DNA from: Crossiella sp. SN42
GTDB taxonomy: Bacteria > Actinomycetota > Actinomycetes > Mycobacteriales > Pseudonocardiaceae
Length of the DNA: 64,000 bases
Assembly: GCF_023897065.1 (NCBI RefSeq)
Contig: NZ_JAMHIV010000034.1
Location: forward strand, 47,712 to 111,711
Reading direction: 5' to 3'
Made by a program: the position numbers and the translations under genes. Numbering within the stretch: position 1 is the first letter of the stretch; each line of letters starts with the position of its first letter. Positions 42,758-52,400 of the stretch are shown one piece after another. The notes beneath the pieces are model-generated. The model saw only the letters and a program-made list of their open reading frames with translations, searched no databases and was not told where the DNA came from.

Positions 42758-43591
42758 ATGACGGAACCACATCCCGTCGCCCCGCTGCCCGCCGCGGCCG
42801 GGCGACCCCGCACCGCCGTGATCACCGGCTCCGACTCCGGCATCGGCCGCGCCACCGCGGTCGCGCTGGCCGGCGGTGGCCTGGACATCGGCATCACCTA
42901 CCACCAGGACGAACAGGGCGCCCAGGACACCGCCCGCGAGGTCGTCGAACGCGGCGCGCGGGCGGTGATCCGGCGGCTGGACCTCGGCGACCTGCCCGCC
43001 TCCGTGGACGCCATCGACGAGCTGGCCGAGGAGCTCGGCGGCATCGACGTGCTGGTCAACTGCGCGGGCACCGGCACCGCCGAACCCGCGCTGGAGATGG
43101 ACTTCGCCACTTGGCGGCACGTGCTCTCGGTGGACCTGGACGGCGCTTTCCTGTGCGCCCAGCGGGCCGCCCGGCACATGATCGAGGCCGGCCGCGGCGG
43201 CCGGGTGATCATGGTGACCAGCGTGCACGAGCACCAGCCCAGGGTCGGCGCGGCCCCCTACTGCGCGGCCAAGGCCGGGCTCGGCATGCTGGCCAAGACC
43301 TTCGCGCTGGAACTGGCCGAGCACCACATCACGGTCAACTCGGTGGCCCCGGGGGAGATCTCCACCGCGATGACCGGTCAAGAGGACGCCGACCCGACCG
43401 AACAGCGCAGGCCGGGAGTGCCGCTGGGGCGGACCGGCCACGCCGCCGAGGTCGCCTCGGTGATCGCGTTCCTGGCCACCCCGGCCGCCGGTTACGTCAC
43501 CGGGGCCTCGTTCGCAGTCGACGGCGGACTGCTGCTGATGGGCGCGCAGGCGGGCACCGCGCTGGAGTCGGACAGTTGGCGGCGCGTGTAG
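42758..43591 (+). CDS. Short-chain dehydrogenase/reductase
   Basis: 277 residues. Classical SDR: cofactor motif TGSDSGIGRA, NCAG, catalytic Ser in VTSVHEHQP, Tyr-x-x-x-Lys in APYCAAKAG, and APGEISTAM after it. GITYHQDE near the beta2 strand lacks the acidic NAD-selecting residue and suggests NADP use. Reductase of unknown substrate, 28 bp after the LLM gene, probably the same transcript. Confidence 0.85.
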   Translation: MTEPHPVAPLPAAAGRPRTAVITGSDSGIGRATAVALAGGGLDIGITYHQDEQGAQDTAREVVERGARAVIRRLDLGDLPASVDAIDELAEELGGIDVLVNCAGTGTAEPALEMDFATWRHVLSVDLDGAFLCAQRAARHMIEAGRGGRVIMVTSVHEHQPRVGAAPYCAAKAGLGMLAKTFALELAEHHITVNSVAPGEISTAMTGQEDADPTEQRRPGVPLGRTGHAAEVASVIAFLATPAAGYVTGASFAVDGGLLLMGAQAGTALESDSWRRV

Positions 43592-43807
43592 CCAAGTTTT
43601 CCTTGGCAGCAGAGAATGCAGTCGCATACAATGAGTCCTGAAACCATTCGCGGCTGATGGGTTCATGGGCACATGGGATCCCCAAATGTGATCTCAGTCG
43701 ATCGCACTATTTTCGCGGTTGCCCCATACGGCCGCTGTTGAATACTCCCGTTTACGATATCGTGGGTCGCCGTCGTCGATAAATTGAGACGATTGGGAAG
43801 GGATTCC
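43592..43807. other. AT-rich intergenic stretch
   Basis: 216 bp clearly richer in A and T than its neighbours. It begins with a short hairpin (GCCAAG-TTTTC-CTTGGC, 43591-43607) on the SDR stop codon, a possible weak terminator. The rest must hold the promoter of the DUF4360 gene, but I find no good -35/-10 pair. Confidence 0.5.
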
Positions 43808-44437
43808 ATGATTACCATGCTGGCCGCGGCTGGAATGGCTTTTTCCCTGCTTGCCTCTCCGGTTCCGGCGGCCGAATCAGCCCCGCCGGACAGGGTGACA
43901 GTCGAGGTGATCACGGCGAACGGATCGGGTTGCCCGCCCGGCACGTCCGCCGTGGCCGTCGCGCACGACAAGACCGCGTTTACCGTGACCTACAGCGACT
44001 ATCTCGCTCAGGTCGGGGTGGGCGCGAAACCGACCGATGTTCGAAAGAACTGTCAGCTCGCCCTGCGCATCCACTACCCGCACGGCTTCAGCTACGCGAT
44101 CCAGAAAGCGGATTACCGGGGTTACGCGAATCTCCAAGCGGGGGCGCGCGGACTCCAGCGAGCGAACTACTACTTCCAGGGAATGTCGGCCACCGAGTCG
44201 CGGAGCCATTGGTTCAACGGCCCCTACGCCGACAGCTGGCAGGCGACCGACACCTCCGAAGGGCCCAACTTGGTCTACGCCCCCTGCGGCGAGACCAGGA
44301 ACCTGAACGTCAACACCGAGCTGCGCGTGCAGGCGGGATCCTCGAATCCGTCGACCACGACCAGCTTTATGACGATGGACTCCACGGATGGCAGCATTCG
44401 CACCACCTACCACTTCTCCTGGAAGCGGTGCGACTAG
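43808..44437 (+). CDS. Secreted DUF4360-family protein
   Basis: 209 residues from ATG 43808 (GAAGGG upstream; TTG 43784 less likely). Signal peptide (MLAAAGMAFSLLASPVPA). The mature part contains ITANGSGCPPGTSAVAVAHD, FTVTYSDYLAQVG, KNCQLALRIHYPHGFSYAI and an SSNPSTTTSF segment before the final Cys, matching DUF4360, a family of secreted proteins found in actinomycetes and fungi. Function unknown. Base composition is less GC-rich than neighbours, with codons such as TTT and ATT in the first part, which hints at transfer. Confidence 0.8.
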   Translation: MITMLAAAGMAFSLLASPVPAAESAPPDRVTVEVITANGSGCPPGTSAVAVAHDKTAFTVTYSDYLAQVGVGAKPTDVRKNCQLALRIHYPHGFSYAIQKADYRGYANLQAGARGLQRANYYFQGMSATESRSHWFNGPYADSWQATDTSEGPNLVYAPCGETRNLNVNTELRVQAGSSNPSTTTSFMTMDSTDGSIRTTYHFSWKRCD

Positions 44438-44591
44438 CGCATTCTAGGGTGGCTCAGGTCACAGGGGGGAACCGGGTGGACCAGATGACCGACCTGACTG
44501 GCGTGGTCGGCTCCGCTGCGGTGCGTTCGCGCACCGTCTCGCGGGGCCGGCCAGCGTCCACAGCAGACGGCGGCGTCCCCTGGAGTGTGCA

Positions 44592-46793
44592 GTGCAGCAG
44601 AGTGTCGCGACCGGCGCGACCGAGACCCCGGAGCGACTGAGCACGGTCGAGCTGGCCCTGTCCGGCATGACCTGTGCGGCCTGCGCGGCCCGGATCGAAC
44701 GCAAGCTCAACAAGATCGACGGCGTGCACGCCGTGGTCAACTACGCCACCGAGCGTGCCTCGGTGTCCTTCCCTTCCACCATCGATGTCACCCGCCTGGT
44801 CCAGGCGGTCGCCGCCGCCGGTTACACCGCGCACGAGGTCCGCCAGACGACGGCATCCGACGGACCGGACCCGGTGCGCGCGCTGTGGCGCAGGCTGGTC
44901 GTGTCGGTGCTGCTCACCTTCCCGCTCGCCGACCTCGCACTGGCCATGGCCTGGGTGCCGTGGCTGCGGTTCCCCGGCTGGCAGTGGGTCTGCCTCGCGC
45001 TCGCGGCCCCGGTGGTGCTGTGGGCGGCGCTGCCCTTCCACCGGGCCGCGCTGCGCAACGCCCGGCACGGCGCGGCCTCGATGGACACACTGGTCTCGCT
45101 GGGGGTGCTCAGCGCCTTCGGCTGGTCGACCTACGCGATGTTCAGCACCACGGTCACCGGCGGCATCTACCTGGAGGTCGCCGCCGGGGTGACCACCTTC
45201 CTGATCGCCGGTCGCTACTTCGAGGCCCGCGCCCGCCGGATGGCCGGGGACGCGCTGCGCTCGCTTTCCCTGCTCGCGGCGAAGGATGTTCTGTTGCTGC
45301 GCAAGGGGAAAGAGGTCCGGGTCCCGGTCGGGCAGCTGGTGGTCGGGGACCTGTTCGCGGTGCCGCCGGGGGAGAAGATCGCCACCGACGGCGTGGTGGA
45401 GTCCGGGCGCTCGGTGGTGGACCTGAGCATGGTCACCGGCGAGTCGGTGCCGGTGGAGGTGCAGACCGGCGCGCAGGTCATCGGCGGCACCATCTCGCAC
45501 AGCGGCAGGCTCGTGGTGCGCGCCACCGGCGTCGGCGCGGACACCCAGCTGGCCAGGATGACCGCGCTGGTGGAACAGGCCCAGGCAGGCAAGTCCGGCG
45601 CACAGCGGCTGGCCGACCGGGTGGCCGGGGTGTTCGTGCCGGTGGTGCTGGTGCTGGCCGCGCTCACCCTGGCGGCCTGGCTGCTCGCGGGCTCTTCCGC
45701 GGAGTCCGCGTTCGGGGCCGCGCTGGCCGTGCTGATCATCGCCTGCCCGTGCGCGCTGGGCCTGGCCACGCCGACCGCGCTGCTGGTGGCCACCGGCCGC
45801 GGCGCGCAGCTGGGCATCCTGCTGCGCGGGGCCCAGGCGCTGGAGCAGACCAGGGCGGTGGACACCGTGCTGCTGGACAAGACCGGCACCGTCACCACCG
45901 GCCGGATGTCGCTGGCCGAGACGCATTCCACCGGCGAGCGGGCCGAGCTGCTGCGCTACGCCGGTGCGGTGGAGGCCGCCTCCGAGCACGCCATCGCCGC
46001 CGCGATCACCACCGCGGCCCGCGCCGAGCTCGGCGCCCTGCCCGAGGTCACTGATTTCGCCGCCTTGCCCGGCCTCGGCGCCACCGGCCGGGTGGACGGG
46101 GTGGAAATCCTCATCGGCCGGCCGCTGCTGTTCACCGAACGCGGCTGGCGCGTGGACGCGGAATTGCGCGAGCGGTGCGCGGAATGGGAAAAGCTGGGCC
46201 GCACCGTGGTGGTGGCCGGTTGGGACGGCGCGGCGCGGGGACTGCTCGCGGTGCTGGACACGGTGAAGGAGTCCGCACCCGCCGCGGTCCGCGCCCTGCG
46301 CGCACTGGGCCTGACTCCGGTGCTGCTCACCGGCGACAACGAGAGCACCGCCCGCGCGGTGGCCGAGGCGGTGGGCATCGAGGAGGTGCACGCCGGGGTG
46401 CTGCCGCAGGGCAAGGTGGAGGTGGTGCGCGCGTTGCAGGCGCAGGGCCGCCGGGTGGCCATGGTCGGCGACGGTGTCAACGACGGCCCCGCGCTGGCCG
46501 CGGCCGACCTGGCCATGGCCATGGGCACCGGCGCGGACGTGGCCCTGCACGCCGCCGACCTGATCCTGGTGCGGGACAACCTGATCGCGGTGCCGGACGC
46601 GATCAGGCTGGCCCGCGCGACCTTGAACACCATCCGCGGCAACCTGTGGTGGGCCTTCGGCTACAACGTGGCCGCGCTGCCGGTGGCCGCGCTCGGGCTG
46701 CTCAACCCGCTGATCGCCGGGGCCGCGATGGCGCTGTCCTCGGCGTTCGTGGTGTCCAACAGCATGCGGCTGCGCAAGTTCGGCGGTCAGTAG
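44592..46793 (+). CDS. copA: Copper-transporting P1B-type ATPase
   Basis: 733 residues from GTG 44592 (GGAG 6 nt upstream). One N-terminal heavy-metal domain (GMTCAACAARIE), eight predicted membrane helices, actuator TGESVPVEV, membrane CPC motif (IIACPCALGLATP), phosphorylation site DKTGT, GDGVNDGPAL hinge. YN in the seventh and M-x-x-S-S in the eighth helix mark the Cu(I) group. Unusual: the nucleotide-binding SEHP motif reads SEHA (EAASEHAIAAAI). It probably exports copper. No CsoR or chaperone gene is adjacent. Confidence 0.9.
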   Translation: MQQSVATGATETPERLSTVELALSGMTCAACAARIERKLNKIDGVHAVVNYATERASVSFPSTIDVTRLVQAVAAAGYTAHEVRQTTASDGPDPVRALWRRLVVSVLLTFPLADLALAMAWVPWLRFPGWQWVCLALAAPVVLWAALPFHRAALRNARHGAASMDTLVSLGVLSAFGWSTYAMFSTTVTGGIYLEVAAGVTTFLIAGRYFEARARRMAGDALRSLSLLAAKDVLLLRKGKEVRVPVGQLVVGDLFAVPPGEKIATDGVVESGRSVVDLSMVTGESVPVEVQTGAQVIGGTISHSGRLVVRATGVGADTQLARMTALVEQAQAGKSGAQRLADRVAGVFVPVVLVLAALTLAAWLLAGSSAESAFGAALAVLIIACPCALGLATPTALLVATGRGAQLGILLRGAQALEQTRAVDTVLLDKTGTVTTGRMSLAETHSTGERAELLRYAGAVEAASEHAIAAAITTAARAELGALPEVTDFAALPGLGATGRVDGVEILIGRPLLFTERGWRVDAELRERCAEWEKLGRTVVVAGWDGAARGLLAVLDTVKESAPAAVRALRALGLTPVLLTGDNESTARAVAEAVGIEEVHAGVLPQGKVEVVRALQAQGRRVAMVGDGVNDGPALAAADLAMAMGTGADVALHAADLILVRDNLIAVPDAIRLARATLNTIRGNLWWAFGYNVAALPVAALGLLNPLIAGAAMALSSAFVVSNSMRLRKFGGQ

Positions 46794-47788
46794 CCGTCGC
46801 GTCCCGGCGGTGCGGTGGAGGCGCGCACCACGAGCTCGGCGGTGAAGCCGGGCGGCTGGACCTCCGCGCCGTCCAGCAGGCCCAGCACCGCGCGCGCCGC
46901 CGCCTGCCCCATCTCCCTGGCGGGCTGGCGGATCGTGGTCAGCGGCGGCACCGCGTAGCGCACGCTGGGCAGGTCGTCGAAGCCCACCAGGGACACGTCT
47001 TCCGGCACCCGCAGCCCGCGTTCGGACAGCGCCAGCCGGGCGCCCATGGCCACCTGGTCGTTGGCCGCGACCAGGGCGGTGCACCGGATCCCGTTGTCCA
47101 GCAACCGATGGGTGGCCCGGCGGCCGTCGTCCTCGTGGTAGCCGCCGGGGATGGTGCGCGGGGTGAGACCGGCGGCGGTCATGGTGTCCCGGTAGCCGTG
47201 CAGGCGTTCCTCGGTGTCGGGCTGGCCGGACTCGCCGGTGATGTGCGCGATCTCCTTGTGCCCCAACGAGATCAGGTGTTCGGTGGCCAGACGGGCACCG
47301 TAGTGGTTGTCCAGGGTGATGGCCAGCTTGCCCGGGCCGGCGCGCAGCACGGTGACCAGCGGGAGGTCGCCGGTGACGGCCAGCAGATCCGCGCCGGGCA
47401 GGCGGCCGCCGAGCACGATCAGCGCGTCGGCCTGGCGCTGCACCAGGTGTTCCAGCGCGCGGCGCTCGGTCTCGGTGTGGAAGGCGCCGCTGGCGAAGAG
47501 GGCCTGGTAGCCCAGTCCGTGCAGCTCGGCCTCCACCCCGGCCATGATCAGGCCGTAGAGCGGGCTGGCCAGGTCGGGGGTGAGCACACCGACGGTGAAG
47601 GTGCGGCCCCAGGCCAGGCCCTTGGCCATCAGGTTCGGGCGGTAGCTCAGCTCGGCCATCGCGGTCAGCACGGCGTCCCGCTTGTCCGGGGCGACCACCG
47701 CGTTGCCGGTCAGCACCCTGGACACGGTCGCCTTGGACACCCCGGCCCGCGCCGCGATGTCCGTGATCGTCGCCTTCCTGCCCGCCAC
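46787..47788 (-). CDS. LacI-family repressor of the GH81 gene
   Basis: 333 residues. N-terminal LacI helix-turn-helix (ATITDIAARAGVSKATVSRV, hinge-helix YRPNLMAKGL) and periplasmic-binding-like sugar domain (VGVLTPDLASPLYGLIMAGV, STAPPGRDGY at the end). It is divergent from the GH81 glucanase gene, with a perfect operator between them, so it most likely senses a beta-1,3-glucan oligosaccharide. GTG 47788. The stop overlaps the copper ATPase by 7 bp. Confidence 0.9.
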   Translation of the reverse strand: MAGRKATITDIAARAGVSKATVSRVLTGNAVVAPDKRDAVLTAMAELSYRPNLMAKGLAWGRTFTVGVLTPDLASPLYGLIMAGVEAELHGLGYQALFASGAFHTETERRALEHLVQRQADALIVLGGRLPGADLLAVTGDLPLVTVLRAGPGKLAITLDNHYGARLATEHLISLGHKEIAHITGESGQPDTEERLHGYRDTMTAAGLTPRTIPGGYHEDDGRRATHRLLDNGIRCTALVAANDQVAMGARLALSERGLRVPEDVSLVGFDDLPSVRYAVPPLTTIRQPAREMGQAAARAVLGLLDGAEVQPPGFTAELVVRASTAPPGRDGY

Positions 47789-47816
47789 CGGCCCACCCTT
47801 CCCGATCGCCGGAACG

Positions 47817-47845
47817 TTGACCGCCCCTGTGACGGATGTTACATT
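47817..47845 (+). promoter_or_regulatory. Promoter of the GH81 gene
   Basis: TTGACC (47817-47822), exactly 17 nt, TACATT (47840-47845). Transcription should start near 47852. Confidence 0.6.
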
Positions 47846-47857
47846 CCCGAAACCCTG

Positions 47858-47873
47858 TTGAAACCGGTTTCAA
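47858..47873. promoter_or_regulatory. LacI-type operator
   Basis: TTGAAACCGGTTTCAA, a perfect 16-bp palindrome with the central CG typical of LacI-family operators. It sits at about +6 to +21 of the GH81 promoter, where a bound repressor blocks elongation, and 70 bp upstream of the lacI-like start, so it may also autoregulate. Confidence 0.8.
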
Positions 47874-47919
47874 GCTAGGCCACCCCCATCCCAGCCCTCC
47901 ACCCCTGCTCGGAGGAAAG

Positions 47920-50826
47920 ATGAGCCTGCTCAGTCGTGGGCTGGCCGCGGCCACTGCGGTCCTCACGCTCGGTGTGTTAGTCCCGCTGGCCGTCACGGTC
48001 GGCTCCGGTCAGGCCAGCGCCGAACCCATCGGCGCGGGCAGCTACACCACGACGTTGCCCGCCGGGGCCAAGCTGCCCACCGCCTGCGGCGAGATCCCGC
48101 GCAACCCGCGCCAGTACGTCACCGGCAACGCCCCCACCGGCGCGGTGCCGACCAACGACTGGTGGTCCTCGCTGATCTTCAAGCGGAACGACTGCGCCTA
48201 CTCCGACAACCTGATGGCGCACCCGTTCTCCTTCAACACCAGCGCGAACGGCCTCGGCGTCGACTACGCCACCAACGTCACCGTCAGCGGCACGGCCACC
48301 GGCGTCGGCGAGTACCACTACCCGTACTCCACCGACTTCACCCTCGGCGTGACCGGCCTGAACTCCCCGGATGTCAAGGTGGACGGCTGGACCGACTGGA
48401 CGGTCAGCCCCTACTTCAGCGACGGCGCGCGCACCCTGCGCACCACCATCGGGCACGGCCTGCCCTTCGTCTACGCCAAGGTCACCGGCGGGGACGCGCG
48501 GCTGGGCTTCGGAGCCGCGCCGACCGTGTGGTCGAACAGCGGGGCGACCATCGGGTTCAGCGTGGACGGACACGACTACGTGGCCTACGCGCCGAGCGGA
48601 TCGAGCTGGCACGTCGGCGGCAACGCGATCACGTCCTCGTTGGCGGGCAAGGGATTCTTCTCCGTGGCGGTGCTGCCGACGACTCCGGCCAGCAGTGCCG
48701 CGGACCGGCAGGCGCTGCTGAGCTCCTACGGCCGCCACGCGCACGCCCACGTCACCGGCACCAGGGTCGAATGGGCCTACGACCAGGCGGCCAGCACGGT
48801 GCGGGCCACCTACCGGCTGACCACCCAGGCCATGGAGGGCGGCCAGAGCGGCGCGGTGGTCGCGCTGTACCCGCACCAGTGGCACAACCTCAGCGGCTCG
48901 ACGCCGATCGCGCAGACCTACGTCTCACCACGGGGTCAGCTGAAGACCTTGGTCGGCGCATCGGCGTTCACCACCGCGATCCGCTACCACGGTGTGCTGC
49001 CCGAACTGCCCCAGGTCGGCATGACCGGCGGCGACCTGGCCACGCTGAACGGCTACCTCAACGAGGCGGGCGGCGGTGACCCGTTCGCCGGGTTCAACAA
49101 CGACACCTACTGGACCGGCAAGGCGCTCGGCCGGGCGGCGCGGATGATCGAGATCGCCGACCAGGTGGGCAACCTGGCGGTGCGGGACAAGCTGATCGGT
49201 GCGGTCCGCACCCGGCTGACCGACTGGTTCACCGCGCCCAACGGCAAGAGCGAGCGGGTCTTCTACTACAACCGCAACTGGGGTTCGCTGGTCGGCTTCC
49301 CGGCCTCCTTCGGCTCCGACACCGACCTCAACGACCACCACTTCCACTACGGCTACTACATCGCCGCCGCGGCCACCCTGGCCAAGTTCGACCCGGCCTG
49401 GGCCTCGCCCAGCCAGTACGGCGGCATGGTCAACCTGCTCATCCGGGACGCCAACGGGTTCAACCGCAACGACGCCATGTTCCCGTTCCTGCGCGACTTC
49501 GACATCTACGCCGGGCACGACTGGGCGGCCGGGCACGGCGCGTTCTTCGCCGGGAACAACCAGGAGTCCAGCTCCGAGGGCATGAACTTCGCCAACGCGG
49601 TGATCCAGTGGGGCCTGGCCACCGGGGACACCGCGGCGCGCGATGCCGGGCTGTTCATGTACACCACCCAGGGCGAGGCGATCAAGGAGTACTGGTTCGA
49701 CAACCGGGACACCAACTTCCCCAGCGCCTTCCAGCACTCCACGGTGGGCATGGTGTGGGGCGACGGCGGCGCGTACTCCACCTGGTTCAGCGCCGAGCCG
49801 GAGATGATCCAGGGCATCAACATGCTGCCGATCACCGGCGGATCCCTGTACCTGGGCCATGATCCGGCCTACATCGACCGCAACCTGCGCGAGCTGGTGA
49901 CCAACAACGGCGGCCCGCCGACGGTGTGGCGGGACATCATCTGGTCCTTCCAGGCACTGTCCACACCAGACACCGCGCTGGCCGAGTTCCGCGCGGGCAG
50001 CTACACCGTGGAGGAGGGCGAGAGCAAGGCCCGCACCTTCCAGTGGCTGCGCAACCTCAGCTCGCTCGGCCAGGTCGACCGCTCGGTCACCGCGAACCAC
50101 CCGCTGCACGCGGTCTTCACCCGCAACGGCGCGAAGACCTACGTGGCGGCCAACATCGGCAATCAGCCGATCACGGTGACCTTCTCCAACGGCACCACGC
50201 TCACCGTCGGCGCGGGCAAGACCGCGACCACCGGCGCGATCACCTGGAGCGGCGGCAACGGCTCCGGCGGCCAGCCCACCTCCAGCAGCACCAGCCCGAC
50301 CACCACCACGACGACCACCGGGCCGCCGCCGATCAAGGCCAACCGGTTCTTCGTCAACAACCCCGGCGCGCTGTCGGCCGCGGAGTCCACCGGCGCGCGC
50401 AGCGACACCATCGCCGGGGCCGGCGGCGGCAACAACGACGGCGCACCGCGCAACCCGCAGACCTACACCGCCTGCGGCCTCTCCGGCACGCACGATCCGG
50501 CCCGGCAGACCGGCTTCAGCCTCTACGTCGACTCCGGCGCCAGCGTGGCCAACGCGGTGCAGGCGCGGGTCTCCTACGACTTCACCGGCTCCGGGAGTTA
50601 TGGCCGGGTGGAGACCTACCGCTATTTCGCCACCGATCCGGTGACCGGGTGGGAGAACTACACCGCGGGCGCGCTGCATTCCAGTTCCGGGTCATTTGCC
50701 GAACTGCGCAATGGCTGTGTCCGGCTGGAGGTGTGGAGCGCGATCGGCACCGGGTCAACCTCGTTGCGGGTCAACGCTTCCGCGAGTCAGGGCCAGCAGT
50801 CGGTGCTGACAATTCCGTTCCACTGA
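47920..50826 (+). CDS. Secreted GH81 endo-beta-1,3-glucanase with C-terminal glucan-binding-like module
   Basis: 968 residues from ATG 47920 (GGAGGA). Signal peptide to about ASA-EP. The GH81 catalytic region (residues about 40-760) shows PTNDWWSSLIFK, HFHYGYYIAAAATLAKFDP, AGHDWAAGHGAFFAGNNQ followed by ESSSEGMN with Glu549 and Glu553 as candidate catalytic residues. A Thr/Ser linker near residue 790 leads to a 165-residue C-terminal module (VNNPGALSAAESTGARSDT, YDFTGSGSYGRVETYRYFA), probably a beta-1,3-glucan-binding module of CBM56 type. It breaks down fungal or algal glucan and is controlled by the divergent LacI protein. Confidence 0.9.
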   Translation: MSLLSRGLAAATAVLTLGVLVPLAVTVGSGQASAEPIGAGSYTTTLPAGAKLPTACGEIPRNPRQYVTGNAPTGAVPTNDWWSSLIFKRNDCAYSDNLMAHPFSFNTSANGLGVDYATNVTVSGTATGVGEYHYPYSTDFTLGVTGLNSPDVKVDGWTDWTVSPYFSDGARTLRTTIGHGLPFVYAKVTGGDARLGFGAAPTVWSNSGATIGFSVDGHDYVAYAPSGSSWHVGGNAITSSLAGKGFFSVAVLPTTPASSAADRQALLSSYGRHAHAHVTGTRVEWAYDQAASTVRATYRLTTQAMEGGQSGAVVALYPHQWHNLSGSTPIAQTYVSPRGQLKTLVGASAFTTAIRYHGVLPELPQVGMTGGDLATLNGYLNEAGGGDPFAGFNNDTYWTGKALGRAARMIEIADQVGNLAVRDKLIGAVRTRLTDWFTAPNGKSERVFYYNRNWGSLVGFPASFGSDTDLNDHHFHYGYYIAAAATLAKFDPAWASPSQYGGMVNLLIRDANGFNRNDAMFPFLRDFDIYAGHDWAAGHGAFFAGNNQESSSEGMNFANAVIQWGLATGDTAARDAGLFMYTTQGEAIKEYWFDNRDTNFPSAFQHSTVGMVWGDGGAYSTWFSAEPEMIQGINMLPITGGSLYLGHDPAYIDRNLRELVTNNGGPPTVWRDIIWSFQALSTPDTALAEFRAGSYTVEEGESKARTFQWLRNLSSLGQVDRSVTANHPLHAVFTRNGAKTYVAANIGNQPITVTFSNGTTLTVGAGKTATTGAITWSGGNGSGGQPTSSSTSPTTTTTTTGPPPIKANRFFVNNPGALSAAESTGARSDTIAGAGGGNNDGAPRNPQTYTACGLSGTHDPARQTGFSLYVDSGASVANAVQARVSYDFTGSGSYGRVETYRYFATDPVTGWENYTAGALHSSSGSFAELRNGCVRLEVWSAIGTGSTSLRVNASASQGQQSVLTIPFH

Positions 50827-50836
50827 ACTGACGGAT

Positions 50837-50886
50837 CATCCCCCGGTTCACAAGCGTGAAAATTCATGCTTGTGAACCGGGGGATG
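50837..50886 (+). terminator. Very long perfect hairpin terminator after GH81
   Basis: Perfect 19-bp arms, 50837-50855 (CATCCCCCGGTTCACAAGC) and 50868-50886, around GTGAAAATTCAT, itself nearly self-complementary. CTCTTTT follows closely. Eleven bases after the GH81 stop. Confidence 0.85.
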
Positions 50887-51010
50887 CCTCTTTTCAGGTG
50901 TTTGCGAATACCGGCGTATTGACCTCAGGTGGTCTGGACCACACCATCGTTTGCGTTCACCGCGCTTCACGCCGCGACGCGCAACCGGGTACCCATCCCT
51001 GAGGAGACCG

Positions 51011-52231
51011 ATGACAACCCTGCATCGACGCGGGATCGTCCTCACCGCGCTCGCCGCCGCCACCGCCCTGTTCGCAGGCGCTTCGCCCACTTCCGCCGAT
51101 CCGGCCCCCGCACCGGCAGCCACCCCCGCCGCGGCCCCGCCCACTTTCACCCACCCCGGGGTGTACGTGAGCCGGGGACAGCTGGACTTCGTGCGCGGCA
51201 AGGTGCAGGCGGGCGCGCAACCCTGGAAGGCAGCCTATGACCAGATGAACGCCCACGGCCTGGCCTCGTTGTCCCGCAACCCGAAACCGCGGGCGGTGGT
51301 GGAGTGCGGTCCGTACTCCAACCCCAACAACGGGTGCACCGATGAGCGCCAGGACGCCATCGCGGCCTTCACCAACGCGCTGAACTGGTACCTCACCAGG
51401 GACCAGCGCTATGCGAACAAGGCGATCCAGCTGATGGACGCCTGGTCGGCCACCATCAGGGACCACACCAACAGCAACGCCCCGCTGCAGACCGCATGGG
51501 CCGGGGTGTCCTGGGCCAAGGCCGCGGAGATCATCCGGCACACCGGCGGCGGCTGGTCAGCGGAGGGTGTCACCCGGTTCAGCACCATGCTGCGCAACGT
51601 CTACCTGCCCAGGGTGATCAACGGGACCGCCACCAGTAACGGCAACTGGGAGCTCACCATGATGGAGGCCGCGATCGGCATCGCGGTGTTCCTGGAGGAC
51701 CGCGGGGCCTACGACCGCGCGGTGACCAAGTTCCGCCAGCGGGTGCCCGCCTTCCTCTACGTCAGCAGTGACGGCGCCTACGCCAAGGGCCCGGCAGGCA
51801 GCGGCATCGACACCCGCGAGGAGATCGTGCGGTACTGGCACAACCAGAACACCTTCGTGGACGGGCTGAGCCAGGAGACCTGCCGCGACTTCACCCACAC
51901 CGGCTACGGCCTGGCCAGCATCGCCAACTTCGCCGAGACCACCCGGCACCAGGGCCAGGACCTCTACCCGGAGATCGCGGACCGGCTGCGGCACGCGCTG
52001 GGCTTCCACGCCAAGTACGAGCTGGGCGAACCCGCGCCGGGCTGGCTGTGCGGCGGCAGCATCAAGCGTGGCCTCGGCCCGGTCACCGAGGTCGGCTACA
52101 ACGCGCTGGCCAACCGGATGGGCCACAGCATGGCCAACACCCAGCGCCTGGTGGAGTCCCGGCGCCCGCACGGCACGAACATCCTCTTCGTCGCCTGGCA
52201 GACCCTCACCCACGCCGGCAACCCGGCCTGA
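51011..52231 (+). CDS. Secreted alginate-lyase-family polysaccharide lyase
   Basis: 406 residues from ATG 51011 (GAGGAG). Signal peptide (IVLTALAAATALFAGASPT, SA-DP). Alpha/alpha-toroid protein of the alginate-lyase family: FTHPGVYVSRGQLDFVRGKV, GPYSNPNNGCTDERQDAIAA, GNWELTMMEAAIGIAVFLED, QNTFVDGLSQETCRDFTHTGYGL in part, each near expected active-site positions (Asn, His, Tyr). Likely cleaves a polyuronate or related polymer outside the cell. It has its own promoter region after the GH81 terminator; no second LacI operator was seen. Confidence 0.8.
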   Translation: MTTLHRRGIVLTALAAATALFAGASPTSADPAPAPAATPAAAPPTFTHPGVYVSRGQLDFVRGKVQAGAQPWKAAYDQMNAHGLASLSRNPKPRAVVECGPYSNPNNGCTDERQDAIAAFTNALNWYLTRDQRYANKAIQLMDAWSATIRDHTNSNAPLQTAWAGVSWAKAAEIIRHTGGGWSAEGVTRFSTMLRNVYLPRVINGTATSNGNWELTMMEAAIGIAVFLEDRGAYDRAVTKFRQRVPAFLYVSSDGAYAKGPAGSGIDTREEIVRYWHNQNTFVDGLSQETCRDFTHTGYGLASIANFAETTRHQGQDLYPEIADRLRHALGFHAKYELGEPAPGWLCGGSIKRGLGPVTEVGYNALANRMGHSMANTQRLVESRRPHGTNILFVAWQTLTHAGNPA

Positions 52232-52243
52232 CCCGGCATCCGC

Positions 52244-52273
52244 GCGCCCGGCCCGCCGCCGAGGGCCGGGCGC
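52244..52273 (+). terminator. Hairpin terminator after the lyase gene
   Basis: GCGCCCGGCCC and its perfect 11-bp complement around an 8-nt loop, 12 bp after the stop. No U-tract. Confidence 0.6.
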
Positions 52274-52400
52274 ACGGGGGTCGGCAACCAACGGAGGTTG
52301 GCGGGAACCCGGCACAACACTCGGGAAAATCGGGCACCGCCGTCGATAGCGTGAGCATCACCGGAGTGGAACTGGTCCGCCAACCAGGAGGAATGCCCGC

